A stretch of 5,570 nucleotides of DNA from Desulfobacula sp. (GTDB lineage: Bacteria > Desulfobacterota > Desulfobacteria > Desulfobacterales > Desulfobacteraceae), in the NCBI GenBank assembly GCA_029940235.1, contig JAOZRI010000169.1, positions 1-5,570 of the forward strand. Direction: 5' to 3'. The notes beneath the pieces were generated by a model. That model made no database searches and had not been told where the DNA came from. It worked only from the letters and a program-made list of their open reading frames with translations. Positions within the stretch are counted from its first letter, which is position 1. The number at the start of each line of letters is the position of its first letter. Shown here piece after piece: positions 1 to 5,570 of this stretch. The position numbers were made by a program, and so were the translations under genes.

Positions 1-283
1 ACTCAATATTGATCATGGACAGACCCTGGGAGGAGACAGAGCTGATATTTTTTACCTTGTCTAAGCCTTTAAGCTTTTTTTCAATTTTTATGGTAATACT
101 GGTTTCAATATCAGAAGCTGAAACCCCTCTGTAGTCTGTCTGGACAAAAACATAGGGAATTGTAATATCTGGTTCACTCTCCCTTGGCAAAGATTTATAG
201 GAATAGATACCAAGCCCGAGAATAATTAAAGCGAGCACCAGAACACTAATTCTGTTTTTTATGGCAGTATCAGAGACAATCAC
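1..283 (-). CDS. RND efflux permease, N-terminal fragment (runs off the left edge)
   Basis: Inner-membrane, proton-driven pump subunit of a tripartite RND efflux system; only the first 94 codons are in the window. The translation shows a short cytoplasmic start, the Lys-Asn-Arg sequence at residues 9-11, transmembrane helix 1 at about 12-29, and the hallmark LPRESEPDI at 32-40. This is followed by the start of the first porter subdomain with GVSASDIE (53-60), IEKKLKGL (67-74) and the Ser-rich VKNISSVSSQG (77-87). These match the AcrB/MdtB/CusA-type N-terminus very well. The start is GTG at 283-281. It overlaps the adaptor stop codon as GTGA, has AAGGAA eight bases upstream, and no other start lies before residue 90. 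Known for the family: it works with a periplasmic adaptor (the upstream gene) and a TolC-like outer-membrane channel, which is not seen here. Whether it exports drugs, lipids or metals cannot be judged from the fragment. Confidence 0.93.
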   Translation of the reverse strand, partial: MIVSDTAIKNRISVLVLALIILGLGIYSYKSLPRESEPDITIPYVFVQTDYRGVSASDIETSITIKIEKKLKGLDKVKNISSVSSQGLSMINIE

Positions 284-1434
284 CTGGTTAGTTCCTTAAT
301 ATCCATAATATTTTTTATTACATTGATTTTTTGATCATGTTCAATTATACGATGTCCTATAACCACAACCTTGTCGCCAGGATCCAGGCCTTTAAGAATC
401 TGCGTCTGCCACCCGGTCTGAAATCCGGTCTCTACAGGGGTGAACTTGGCAATCCCGCTGTTTTCAATATACACACCAACACTGCCATTAACTTTTACAA
501 GGGAATACATTGGAATTGCAATACCGTTGGCATCCTCATGTTTAATAATCTCCACCCTTGCAAACATATCAGGCAGGATTTGACCATCTTGATTATTCAC
601 CTTGATTTCAAGATTATATAACCGCGCCATGGAATCAGTGGTTTTAGATAAATAGTGATATTCACCTTTACAAACTTTGCCTTTAAGCGCATCAATGGTC
701 ATGTTAAAAAATTTTAATTTGCGCACTGCATCAACATCTGATTCAGGAATACCAACTTCAATTTTTAATTTATCAATTTGAAGAATCTGGACAACAGGAT
801 CTCCTGGATTTAAAAACTTGCCGTTTTCAATATAAACACGATTTACAACTCCCTTCATGGGAGATTGTATCAAACATCTGCTCAAATTAAGTTCAGCATT
901 ATCAAAGGCAGCCTTACTGGTTTTCACAAGGGCGTCAACATCATCAAGGCTGGATGTTGTGACAAAATTATTTTTTACCAGAGCTTTTAAACGTTTTTGT
1001 GTTGCCAGAGCTGATTCATAGGAAGCAAGGGCTGCATCGTAAGCATTTTGATAATCTCTTTTATCAATAACAGCAAGGATATCACCCTTATTAACATAAC
1101 GTCCCTGATCTATTTTTTTATTAACTATTTTCCCCTTGATTTCCGATACCACTTTAAGGGATATCCATGGCTTTGCAACGCCTGGCAGGCTTAGTTTTTC
1201 CTTAAGCACCCCGGGAATAATTTGTAAAGTAACCACATTGGTCAATGGTTTTGTCACTGTCTGTTCTCTTGATTGCTGCTCTGCAAGTTCTGCTTTTTTT
1301 GCTGCAATTGTTCGTCCAAGAAGCAGTATGATTATCCCGACTATCAGCACTGTTACAACAAATGGTACAGCCTTCCATATAAATTTTAAAATTTTTCTTA
1401 CCACTGTTTCAGAAACTTGGGATTGGGTATTCAT
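280..1434 (-). CDS. RND efflux periplasmic adaptor (membrane fusion protein, HlyD/AcrA type)
   Basis: A 384-residue adaptor that would join the inner-membrane RND permease encoded directly downstream to an outer-membrane channel. Seen: a cytoplasmic N-terminus, then one hydrophobic helix at about residues 22-40. There is no lipobox cysteine, so it is anchored by the helix rather than by a lipid. The two lipoyl half-motifs are at about 92-124 (EIKGKI, GRYVNKGDIL) and 187-222 (LIQSPMKGVV, NGKFLNPGDPV). Between them lies a short alpha-helical hairpin (about 126-187). Beta-barrel and membrane-proximal regions follow, with LPDMFARVEI at 287-296 and GLDPGDKVVVIG at 349-360. Length is normal for the family. 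The ATG at 1434 has GAGGG nine bases upstream. The stop TGA overlaps the permease GTG. The gene follows a 173-base spacer, so it may have its own promoter. Family assignment is firm; substrate is unknown. Confidence 0.95.
   Translation of the reverse strand: MNTQSQVSETVVRKILKFIWKAVPFVVTVLIVGIIILLLGRTIAAKKAELAEQQSREQTVTKPLTNVVTLQIIPGVLKEKLSLPGVAKPWISLKVVSEIKGKIVNKKIDQGRYVNKGDILAVIDKRDYQNAYDAALASYESALATQKRLKALVKNNFVTTSSLDDVDALVKTSKAAFDNAELNLSRCLIQSPMKGVVNRVYIENGKFLNPGDPVVQILQIDKLKIEVGIPESDVDAVRKLKFFNMTIDALKGKVCKGEYHYLSKTTDSMARLYNLEIKVNNQDGQILPDMFARVEIIKHEDANGIAIPMYSLVKVNGSVGVYIENSGIAKFTPVETGFQTGWQTQILKGLDPGDKVVVIGHRIIEHDQKINVIKNIMDIKELTR
292..297 (-). promoter_or_regulatory. Ribosome binding site supporting the GTG start of the RND permease
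   Basis: On the minus strand this reads AAGGAA, eight bases before the GTG at 283-281. It lies inside the last codons of the adaptor gene. It decides the start, since no ATG occurs in this frame until residue 90, and together with the GTGA overlap it suggests translational coupling. Confidence 0.6.
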
Positions 1435-1443
1435 CTATTTGAT

Positions 1444-1448
1444 CCCTC
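1444..1448 (-). promoter_or_regulatory. Ribosome binding site of the adaptor gene
   Basis: Reads GAGGG on the minus strand, nine bases before the ATG at 1434-1432. It is the clearest Shine-Dalgarno site in the window and supports the chosen start. Confidence 0.65.
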
Positions 1449-1458
1449 TATTTTAAAT

Positions 1459-1486
1459 AAATTATTTTGTATCACAGGGCTGTCAC
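1459..1486 (-). promoter_or_regulatory. Possible sigma-70-type promoter for the adaptor/permease pair
   Basis: On the minus strand GTGACA (1486-1481, close to TTGACA) is followed after 16 bases by TAATTT (1464-1459), a poor match to TATAAT, in an A+T-rich stretch just upstream of the adaptor RBS. The position in the only sizeable gap of the gene cluster is sensible, but the -10 match is weak and such pairs arise by chance in AT-rich DNA. Read-through from the upstream genes remains equally possible. Confidence 0.2.
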
Positions 1487-1496
1487 CAGTTTTTAT

Positions 1497-1530
1497 ATGA
1501 AAGAACAGCTAACTGTTTTGATCCTTTCAT
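1497..1530 (-). repeat. Imperfect inverted repeat (hairpin with a one-sided bulge) in the MFS-adaptor spacer
   Basis: The outer arms ATGAAAG (1497-1503) and CTTTCAT (1524-1530) are perfectly complementary. Directly inside them AACAG (1504-1508) pairs with CTGTT (1513-1517) around a four-base loop, leaving the six bases TTGATC (1518-1523) as a bulge on one side. There is no following T-run on either strand, so it does not look like a standard intrinsic terminator. It could be an mRNA element or part of an operator. Confidence 0.5.
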
Positions 1531-1539
1531 GCATTGTTG

Positions 1540-1565
1540 TGTGGTGGATAACCAGATCCACCACA
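1540..1565 (-). repeat. Perfect 10-bp inverted repeat with 6-base loop in the MFS-adaptor spacer
   Basis: TGTGGTGGAT (1540-1549) and ATCCACCACA (1556-1565) are exact reverse complements around AACCAG. It is GC-richer than its surroundings and lies 42 bases beyond the MFS stop codon. No T-run follows on either strand, so a Rho-independent terminator is unlikely. It could be a processing or stabilising stem that separates expression of the MFS gene from the pump genes, or a dyad operator for a repressor. Confidence 0.65.
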
Positions 1566-1607
1566 TGGCGGTTAGTTCAGGCACCATTGATATACAATAT
1601 AGTCTTT

Positions 1608-2885
1608 TTACTTGATTTCAAGGTTGCTGGTAGATTCATCATCAAAATTTGTCAAACAACCAAAAATCAGGGTAACAATGATTAGACAAAAAGATACTCC
1701 AAACATGATTTTATATGACACGCTTCCAAGGTATGCAAATTGATCAAGCATTGATCCAAAAAACAGAGGAAATCCTGAACCAAATACAATGGTTAATAAT
1801 GGCAGCACAGCAAAATACCCAGTGGCATCATCTCTTTTACAAAATTTTTTTACGCATGGAGAGTAAATAATACCCCTTGTACCCCGACATAAACCCATCA
1901 AAAAACTGGCACATAGAAACCCTGTAAATGTAGGAAAGCAGATCAACACAATCAAAGTCAAAAGGCTCAATATCTTTGTGGATAAAAATTTATTTTTCAG
2001 GCTCATATAATTGAGTGTTCCAAGCACAAAATTTGCAACAATGGAACCTGTGTATATAAGTGCCACAAAAAGCCCTGCAGCAGTGTAATCTTTAATGTCA
2101 AAATACTGGGTTGCATAATTTGCATAAAAAGCAATCATGGTTAATAAAACATAGTTATCAAGATCACCAATCAGGTATTTTACAAGATTCCTGTTTTGAA
2201 CAATTTCAACAATTGTCTCTTTTGTATGGGTAAAAAAAGAGTCTTTTAAAAAGGGCTGGCTCTGTTTTATGGGCACCTCTTTGGCAAAACAGAAGCATAA
2301 AGATCCAACTAAAAATGAAATCCCTGCTACAAAAAATATCCAGGCAGCAGAGTAGATGGAAAATGAATAGGCTTCAACTATCTTAATAATAAAAACACTT
2401 GCAATCAATTTTGCTATATTCTGGGCAAGATACATAATGCTCAATCCCTGGACGCTTTTTTCTGCTGAAAATATTTTTACAAGAAAATTGAGCCACACTG
2501 GAGCGGTTAATCCAATGCACACAGAAAAAATCACATAGGAGATAAAAAAAGCAGGGATTATCAAAGCTGTATCTTTTACAAAAAATAGAAAAATACCAAA
2601 AAACAGGGTTGAGCAGGAAGAGACCAAATGGAGATTGAGCACTATTGTTTTTTTTGCTTCATAATTGCGCGTCAGGTAGCTTGAAAACAAGGGAAAGATT
2701 GAAATTCCAATAATAAGAATTGAAGGGACAAGACCGATTAAAAAATCCGAAGCACCAATGTGTTTAAGGAAAAGTTGAAGAAATGTGGATTCTAAGATCA
2801 CAGGGAACCCAAATCCCCAGAAAATTTCAACAACAGCTACACTTGCTGCATTCTGTTTAAAATATCTGTCTTTATGTGACTCCAT
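1608..2885 (-). CDS. Major facilitator superfamily (MFS) transporter
   Basis: A 425-residue integral inner-membrane protein with about 12 hydrophobic helices in two halves. The first six lie within about residues 14-200, a polar cytoplasmic loop with many Lys/Gln/Glu follows at 201-235, and the second six lie within about 238-411. The segment around 43-75 (IGASDFLIGLVPSI, then a basic LTRNYEAKK loop) resembles the helix 2/loop 2-3 region of MFS carriers. GLCRGTRG at 331-338 with a following basic loop fits the matching site in the second half. Glu20 and Glu32 lie in or near the first helix and could be coupling residues. The C-terminal tail is short and acidic. It starts 19 bases after the dehydrogenase stop. 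No clear purine-rich RBS precedes the ATG, so its translation may depend on coupling. The probable role is export (or uptake) of a small molecule connected with the ligase and dehydrogenase; the substrate is not readable. Confidence 0.88.
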   Translation of the reverse strand: MESHKDRYFKQNAASVAVVEIFWGFGFPVILESTFLQLFLKHIGASDFLIGLVPSILIIGISIFPLFSSYLTRNYEAKKTIVLNLHLVSSCSTLFFGIFLFFVKDTALIIPAFFISYVIFSVCIGLTAPVWLNFLVKIFSAEKSVQGLSIMYLAQNIAKLIASVFIIKIVEAYSFSIYSAAWIFFVAGISFLVGSLCFCFAKEVPIKQSQPFLKDSFFTHTKETIVEIVQNRNLVKYLIGDLDNYVLLTMIAFYANYATQYFDIKDYTAAGLFVALIYTGSIVANFVLGTLNYMSLKNKFLSTKILSLLTLIVLICFPTFTGFLCASFLMGLCRGTRGIIYSPCVKKFCKRDDATGYFAVLPLLTIVFGSGFPLFFGSMLDQFAYLGSVSYKIMFGVSFCLIIVTLIFGCLTNFDDESTSNLEIK

Positions 2886-2904
2886 GATTTTGTTTGCCGA
2901 CCAG

Positions 2905-4443
2905 TTAATTGTCTATCAGCCTGTCAAAGGAGTCCTCAAGTTCATCCACTATTAATTGCGCAGTTAAAGTGATCTCATCATAAATCATCTGCTCCATATC
3001 CTTGAGTTCCGGTCGTTCTACTAATTCAGGTCGTCCCAAAAGAGTTTTCACAATAAAATCAGCAGTAAACCCCACAGCGTCTGTTATATCATGCACTGAA
3101 AAATTTTCTTTACTTCTCTCGCTGGCCAGGTTTCTGGCATAGCTTATGACATGCATTCTATCCCCTGTGCGTACAGCAGTTTTAAACATTGAATAGACAA
3201 ATAAAATTCTCTCACCATGTAACTGTTTTTTTAAATTTTTATATGGCAGGAATCTGTCAGAATTCCTTTTTGAATACATCTCAGCCATTATGCCTTCAAC
3301 AATCTGATCTTGAAGAGACTGCATAACTTCATATATTTTAAAATTACGATGTGTTTTCCTCTGTTTTTCAAGGGCCTCTATATTTTTATGATGCCATTTA
3401 AATGGATTGCTTTTCATATGTTCAATCAAAAAAAGCAGGCGCTGACTTATATTAAACCGTGCAACAGGTTTCCATTCAAGCTTGTTGCGGGTATAAGAGG
3501 CATCAACATTGAGTTTTAAATCAACATAATGAATCATCCATGGCTTTTCAAATGGAGGTTTTCCAATAATTGTACCAAAAAAATTTAATATTGATACACC
3601 AAAATAGGCAAACCATTTTGGTATGAAACGAGGTTTTTTGGGAAATCTAAAATTATACCTTATGGCAATTTTATATAATTGTTTATGTGATGTACAGCCA
3701 TCAGGGCTGGCAATAAATACATCATACCTGGGCAGTATATCACTCTTTTTAATTATTTTATTAAACAGGGTATTGAGATTCTTAACATGGAGATATGGAA
3801 CAGCAGATTCTCCTTTACCTGCCAGAATATTTGAATCCCAGCGCTTTGAAAGCCAGGTGGATAAAAATATATATAACGGGCCATACTCGCACCAGTCACT
3901 GTATATGGCAGCAAGTCTGACAATTGCCACAGGAAATTTATCAGAATACTGCCTGACTAATTTTTCACCTTTTATTTTGCTTACAGCATATTCAAATTTT
4001 GCATCTGCAGGACTTTTTTCGTTAATAATCAGCCCTGGTTTTTCAAATTGGGTTATGGTTAAAGAACTTGAAAATATAAACCGTTTTATATTGAGCTTTA
4101 AAGCTGATTCTAAAATATAACGGGTTCCATTGACATTTGTACGTTCATACTCAAGATTATCTTTGCCATCAAAATCATAGTACCCTGCAAGATGCAGAAT
4201 ATAATCTGCACCACCATTTTGAGAAATCTTATTAAATACATTTTTAACAGATATCTCTTCTCCAATATCAACACGAATCCAGTTGATATTTTCATGCATG
4301 GCAATCCCAACACTTTTCTGGGAGCGCCTTGCCAGAGCATAAATATGAAAATTCTTATAAAACGATTGCAGAAAATGGCGGCCAATAAAACCTGATGCGC
4401 CGGTTACAATAATTATGGGTAAATCAGATGGCCGGGAAGTCAA
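2905..4443 (-). CDS. NAD(P)-dependent epimerase/3-beta-HSD-like dehydrogenase with an added helical C-terminal domain
   Basis: A 512-residue cytoplasmic extended short-chain dehydrogenase. Seen: the Rossmann motif GASGFIG at 15-21, LARRSQ at 37-42 after the second strand (the Arg pair suggests NADPH preference), VDI at 58-60, LAGYYD at 85-90, NVNGTRYILESA at 103-114, the Ser triplet at 125-127, and catalytic Tyr152-x3-Lys156 (YAVSK). Further family-typical segments are VPYLHVKNL (215-223) and DASYTRNKLEWKP (314-326). Overall it resembles the 3-beta-hydroxysteroid dehydrogenase/reductase branch more than sugar epimerases. Such enzymes are usually about 320-350 residues. Here about 155 extra residues (about 355-512), predicted helical and rich in charged residues, follow. 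The frame requires a TTG start at 4443-4441: the upstream in-frame stop is the ligase TAG, and the first internal Met (49) comes after the nucleotide-binding motif. It lies 12 bases after the ligase and 19 before the MFS gene. The substrate is unknown. Confidence 0.88.
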   Translation of the reverse strand: MTSRPSDLPIIIVTGASGFIGRHFLQSFYKNFHIYALARRSQKSVGIAMHENINWIRVDIGEEISVKNVFNKISQNGGADYILHLAGYYDFDGKDNLEYERTNVNGTRYILESALKLNIKRFIFSSSLTITQFEKPGLIINEKSPADAKFEYAVSKIKGEKLVRQYSDKFPVAIVRLAAIYSDWCEYGPLYIFLSTWLSKRWDSNILAGKGESAVPYLHVKNLNTLFNKIIKKSDILPRYDVFIASPDGCTSHKQLYKIAIRYNFRFPKKPRFIPKWFAYFGVSILNFFGTIIGKPPFEKPWMIHYVDLKLNVDASYTRNKLEWKPVARFNISQRLLFLIEHMKSNPFKWHHKNIEALEKQRKTHRNFKIYEVMQSLQDQIVEGIMAEMYSKRNSDRFLPYKNLKKQLHGERILFVYSMFKTAVRTGDRMHVISYARNLASERSKENFSVHDITDAVGFTADFIVKTLLGRPELVERPELKDMEQMIYDEITLTAQLIVDELEDSFDRLIDN

Positions 4444-4453
4444 AATACTCTTA

Positions 4454-4457
4454 TCCT
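4454..4457 (-). promoter_or_regulatory. Ribosome binding site supporting the TTG start of the dehydrogenase
   Basis: Reads AGGA on the minus strand, ten bases before the TTG at 4443-4441, overlapping the ligase stop codon TAG. It is modest, but it is the only candidate in the 12-base gap and supports coupled translation from the ligase gene. Confidence 0.45.
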
Positions 4458-5570
4458 ATTTTTTCTCTTCATCCCTGAGAACCCGCCTTAGAACCTTACC
4501 TATATTTGACACAGGAATTTCATCCCTGAATTCAATGTTTCTGGGTCGTTTATAACCAGCCATATTTTCTTTGCAAAAAGCAAGTATCTCTTCTTGTGTT
4601 GCAGTTTCACCTTCTTTTAGTTGAATAAAGGCTTTGACTTTTTCACCGCTTTTTTCATCGGGAAATCCAACCACAGCAACCAGTTCAACCTTAGAGTTGG
4701 TATAGAGAATATCTTCTACCTCTCTTGGATATACATTAAACCCGCCAACAATAATCAAATCTTTTTTCCGATCAGTAATGGTGATATATCCGTCTTTATC
4801 TATATTTCCAATATCCCCTGTAAGAAAATACCGGTTTTCGTCAATATAGACAAACACTTCATCATTGGCATCAGGTCTTTTCCAGTAGCCTTTCATCACC
4901 TGGGGACCACAAATGGCAATCTCTCCATCTTCCCCCTGGGGAAGTTCCTGTGTGCTTTTTTCAAGGTCAACAATTTTAACATCAGTTCCAGGAATGGGAA
5001 AACCAATGGAACCAATTTTTCGGGTTTCCTTAAAAGAGGGGTTTATACAGGCAGCAGGTGAGGTTTCCGTGAGCCCATATGCTTCAAAAATAATAGAACC
5101 GGTTTTTTCTTCAAATTGCCTGCACACATCTGGAGGCAGGGGAGCACCGCCTGAAAGACATCCCATGATTGAGGAGATGTCAAATTTATCTAAAAGAGCA
5201 TGATTTGTAAAAGCAACAAATATGGTTGGAACGGCTGTGATAAAAGTTGGCTTATATTTTTGTACTGCCTCGAGAACTCCAGTAAAAGGTGGGTTGCCTG
5301 CCCTGGGATCCGGGACACAGATCAGCTTGCTGCCTGTCTTTGCTGCTAAAAAAAGGGCACTTGTGATACCAAAACTGTGATACCAGGGTAAAACACCAAG
5401 AAATGTATGATATCCGCCATGTCTGAATTTTTCAGCTTTACACCCCTCTTCATGAACCAGTCTGAAATACTCTTCACACGCTTCAAGATTAGAGGTGAAA
5501 TTTGTATGTAACAGCTCAGCTCCTTTGGGAACTCCGGTTGTGCCTCCGGTATAGAGCATGACAGCTGTAT
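4456..5570 (-). CDS. AMP-forming acyl-CoA ligase (fatty-acid-CoA ligase type), C-terminal part, start beyond the right edge
   Basis: Activates a carboxylic acid with ATP to an acyl-adenylate and then to the CoA thioester. About 370 residues are visible; family members are about 500-560, so roughly 150-200 N-terminal residues lie outside. Residue numbers here count from the Met at 5559, which is internal: the frame stays open to the edge (Thr-Ala-Val precedes it), directly ahead of the phosphate-binding motif YTGGTTGVPKG (3-13). Others in order are LPWYHSFG (57-64), the GCLSGGAPLP region (133-142), YGLTE (161-165), the TGD motif (247-249), the hinge DRKKDLIIVGGFNVYPREVE (263-282), and the C-terminal SNIGKVLRR (351-359), where Lys355 is the expected catalytic lysine. 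All key residues are present, so it should be active. It ends with TAG, 12 bases before the dehydrogenase TTG, in the same frame. The motifs fit a medium/long-chain FadD-like enzyme, but acid specificity is not certain. Confidence 0.95.
   Translation of the reverse strand, partial: TAVMLYTGGTTGVPKGAELLHTNFTSNLEACEEYFRLVHEEGCKAEKFRHGGYHTFLGVLPWYHSFGITSALFLAAKTGSKLICVPDPRAGNPPFTGVLEAVQKYKPTFITAVPTIFVAFTNHALLDKFDISSIMGCLSGGAPLPPDVCRQFEEKTGSIIFEAYGLTETSPAACINPSFKETRKIGSIGFPIPGTDVKIVDLEKSTQELPQGEDGEIAICGPQVMKGYWKRPDANDEVFVYIDENRYFLTGDIGNIDKDGYITITDRKKDLIIVGGFNVYPREVEDILYTNSKVELVAVVGFPDEKSGEKVKAFIQLKEGETATQEEILAFCKENMAGYKRPRNIEFRDEIPVSNIGKVLRRVLRDEEKK

Larger units (their letters stand above)
1435..1607. 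other. Intergenic spacer between the MFS and adaptor genes
   Basis: At 173 bases, this is the only gap longer than 20 bases in the window. It holds the two inverted repeats, a weak promoter candidate and the adaptor RBS. On the minus strand an ATG at 1587 opens a 34-codon frame ending in TGA at 1485-1483, but it has no ribosome binding site and I do not call it a gene. No mobile-element ends or tRNA-like structure are visible. Confidence 0.6.

Noticed and set aside
1540..1565. Rho-independent terminator after the MFS gene
   Set aside because: The stem is perfect, but no T-run follows on either strand.
1570..1578. Nine-base sequence GGTTAGTTC also present at 286-294
   Set aside because: Too short to be a meaningful direct repeat in AT-rich DNA; the second copy lies in adaptor coding sequence.
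1586..1598. Semi-palindrome ATTG-N5-CAAT near the MFS stop as an FNR/CRP-like site
   Set aside because: The arms are only four bases and the spacing is wrong for the FNR (TTGAT-N4-ATCAA) or CRP consensus.
1467..1685. Plus-strand frame of 72 codons across the spacer and the MFS 3' end
   Set aside because: About a third overlaps the MFS gene antisense, the rest runs through the inverted repeats, there is no convincing RBS, and I recognise no family.
3623..4120. Long plus-strand reading frame opposite the dehydrogenase
   Set aside because: It is antisense to a gene with clear catalytic motifs, and its translation shows no recognisable family features. The same holds for the other plus-strand frames at 331-621, 1136-1456, 4621-5061 and 4913-5203.
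5557..5559. ATG at 5559 as the start of the ligase
   Set aside because: It lies directly before the phosphate-binding loop that is normally about 170-210 residues into the protein, and the frame is open to the window edge. It is an internal Met.
4456..5570. Ligase plus dehydrogenase as OleC and OleD of long-chain olefin (beta-lactone) synthesis
   Set aside because: The combination of an AMP-ligase and an extended SDR recalls OleC/OleD, but the ligase motifs (YTGGTTGVPKG, hinge and SNIGKVLRR) are those of ordinary fatty-acyl-CoA ligases. No OleA thiolase or OleB hydrolase is visible, and the dehydrogenase has an extra domain. It would need the flanking sequence to reconsider.

Overview
All five recognisable genes lie on the minus strand, so the window is read from its right end to its left end. 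The DNA is AT-rich by eye. The protein set (an acyl-CoA ligase, a reductase of the 3-beta-HSD/epimerase type, an MFS carrier and a tripartite RND pump) points to a Gram-negative bacterium, because an RND permease with its periplasmic adaptor implies an outer membrane. The style of the proteins and the base composition would fit a low-GC Desulfobacterota (Desulfobacula/Desulfobacter-like sulfate reducer). That assignment is an impression; no marker gene is present.

Layout in transcription order: (1) 5570-4456, the C-terminal two thirds of an AMP-forming acyl-CoA ligase, with its start beyond the right edge. (2) 4443-2905, an extended short-chain dehydrogenase/epimerase that must start at TTG and carries an extra, mostly helical C-terminal region of about 155 residues. 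(3) 2885-1608, a 12-helix major facilitator protein. (4) 1607-1435, a 173-base non-coding spacer with a perfect 10-bp inverted repeat and a second imperfect hairpin, possibly with a promoter. (5) 1434-280, an RND periplasmic adaptor. (6) 283-1, the first 94 codons of an RND permease, which starts at GTG and overlaps the adaptor stop codon by four bases.

The ligase, dehydrogenase and MFS genes are 12 and 19 bases apart and are probably one transcript. The adaptor and permease are translationally coupled and may be read through from upstream or started separately from the spacer. Read together, the locus looks like activation of a carboxylic acid as its CoA ester, reduction or oxidation of a derived hydroxy/keto or sugar-like intermediate, and two membrane exporters. 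A small lipid or polyketide-like product that is made and exported is a reasonable hypothesis, but the substrate cannot be read from this sequence. No RNA genes, insertion sequences, CRISPR arrays or origins were seen.
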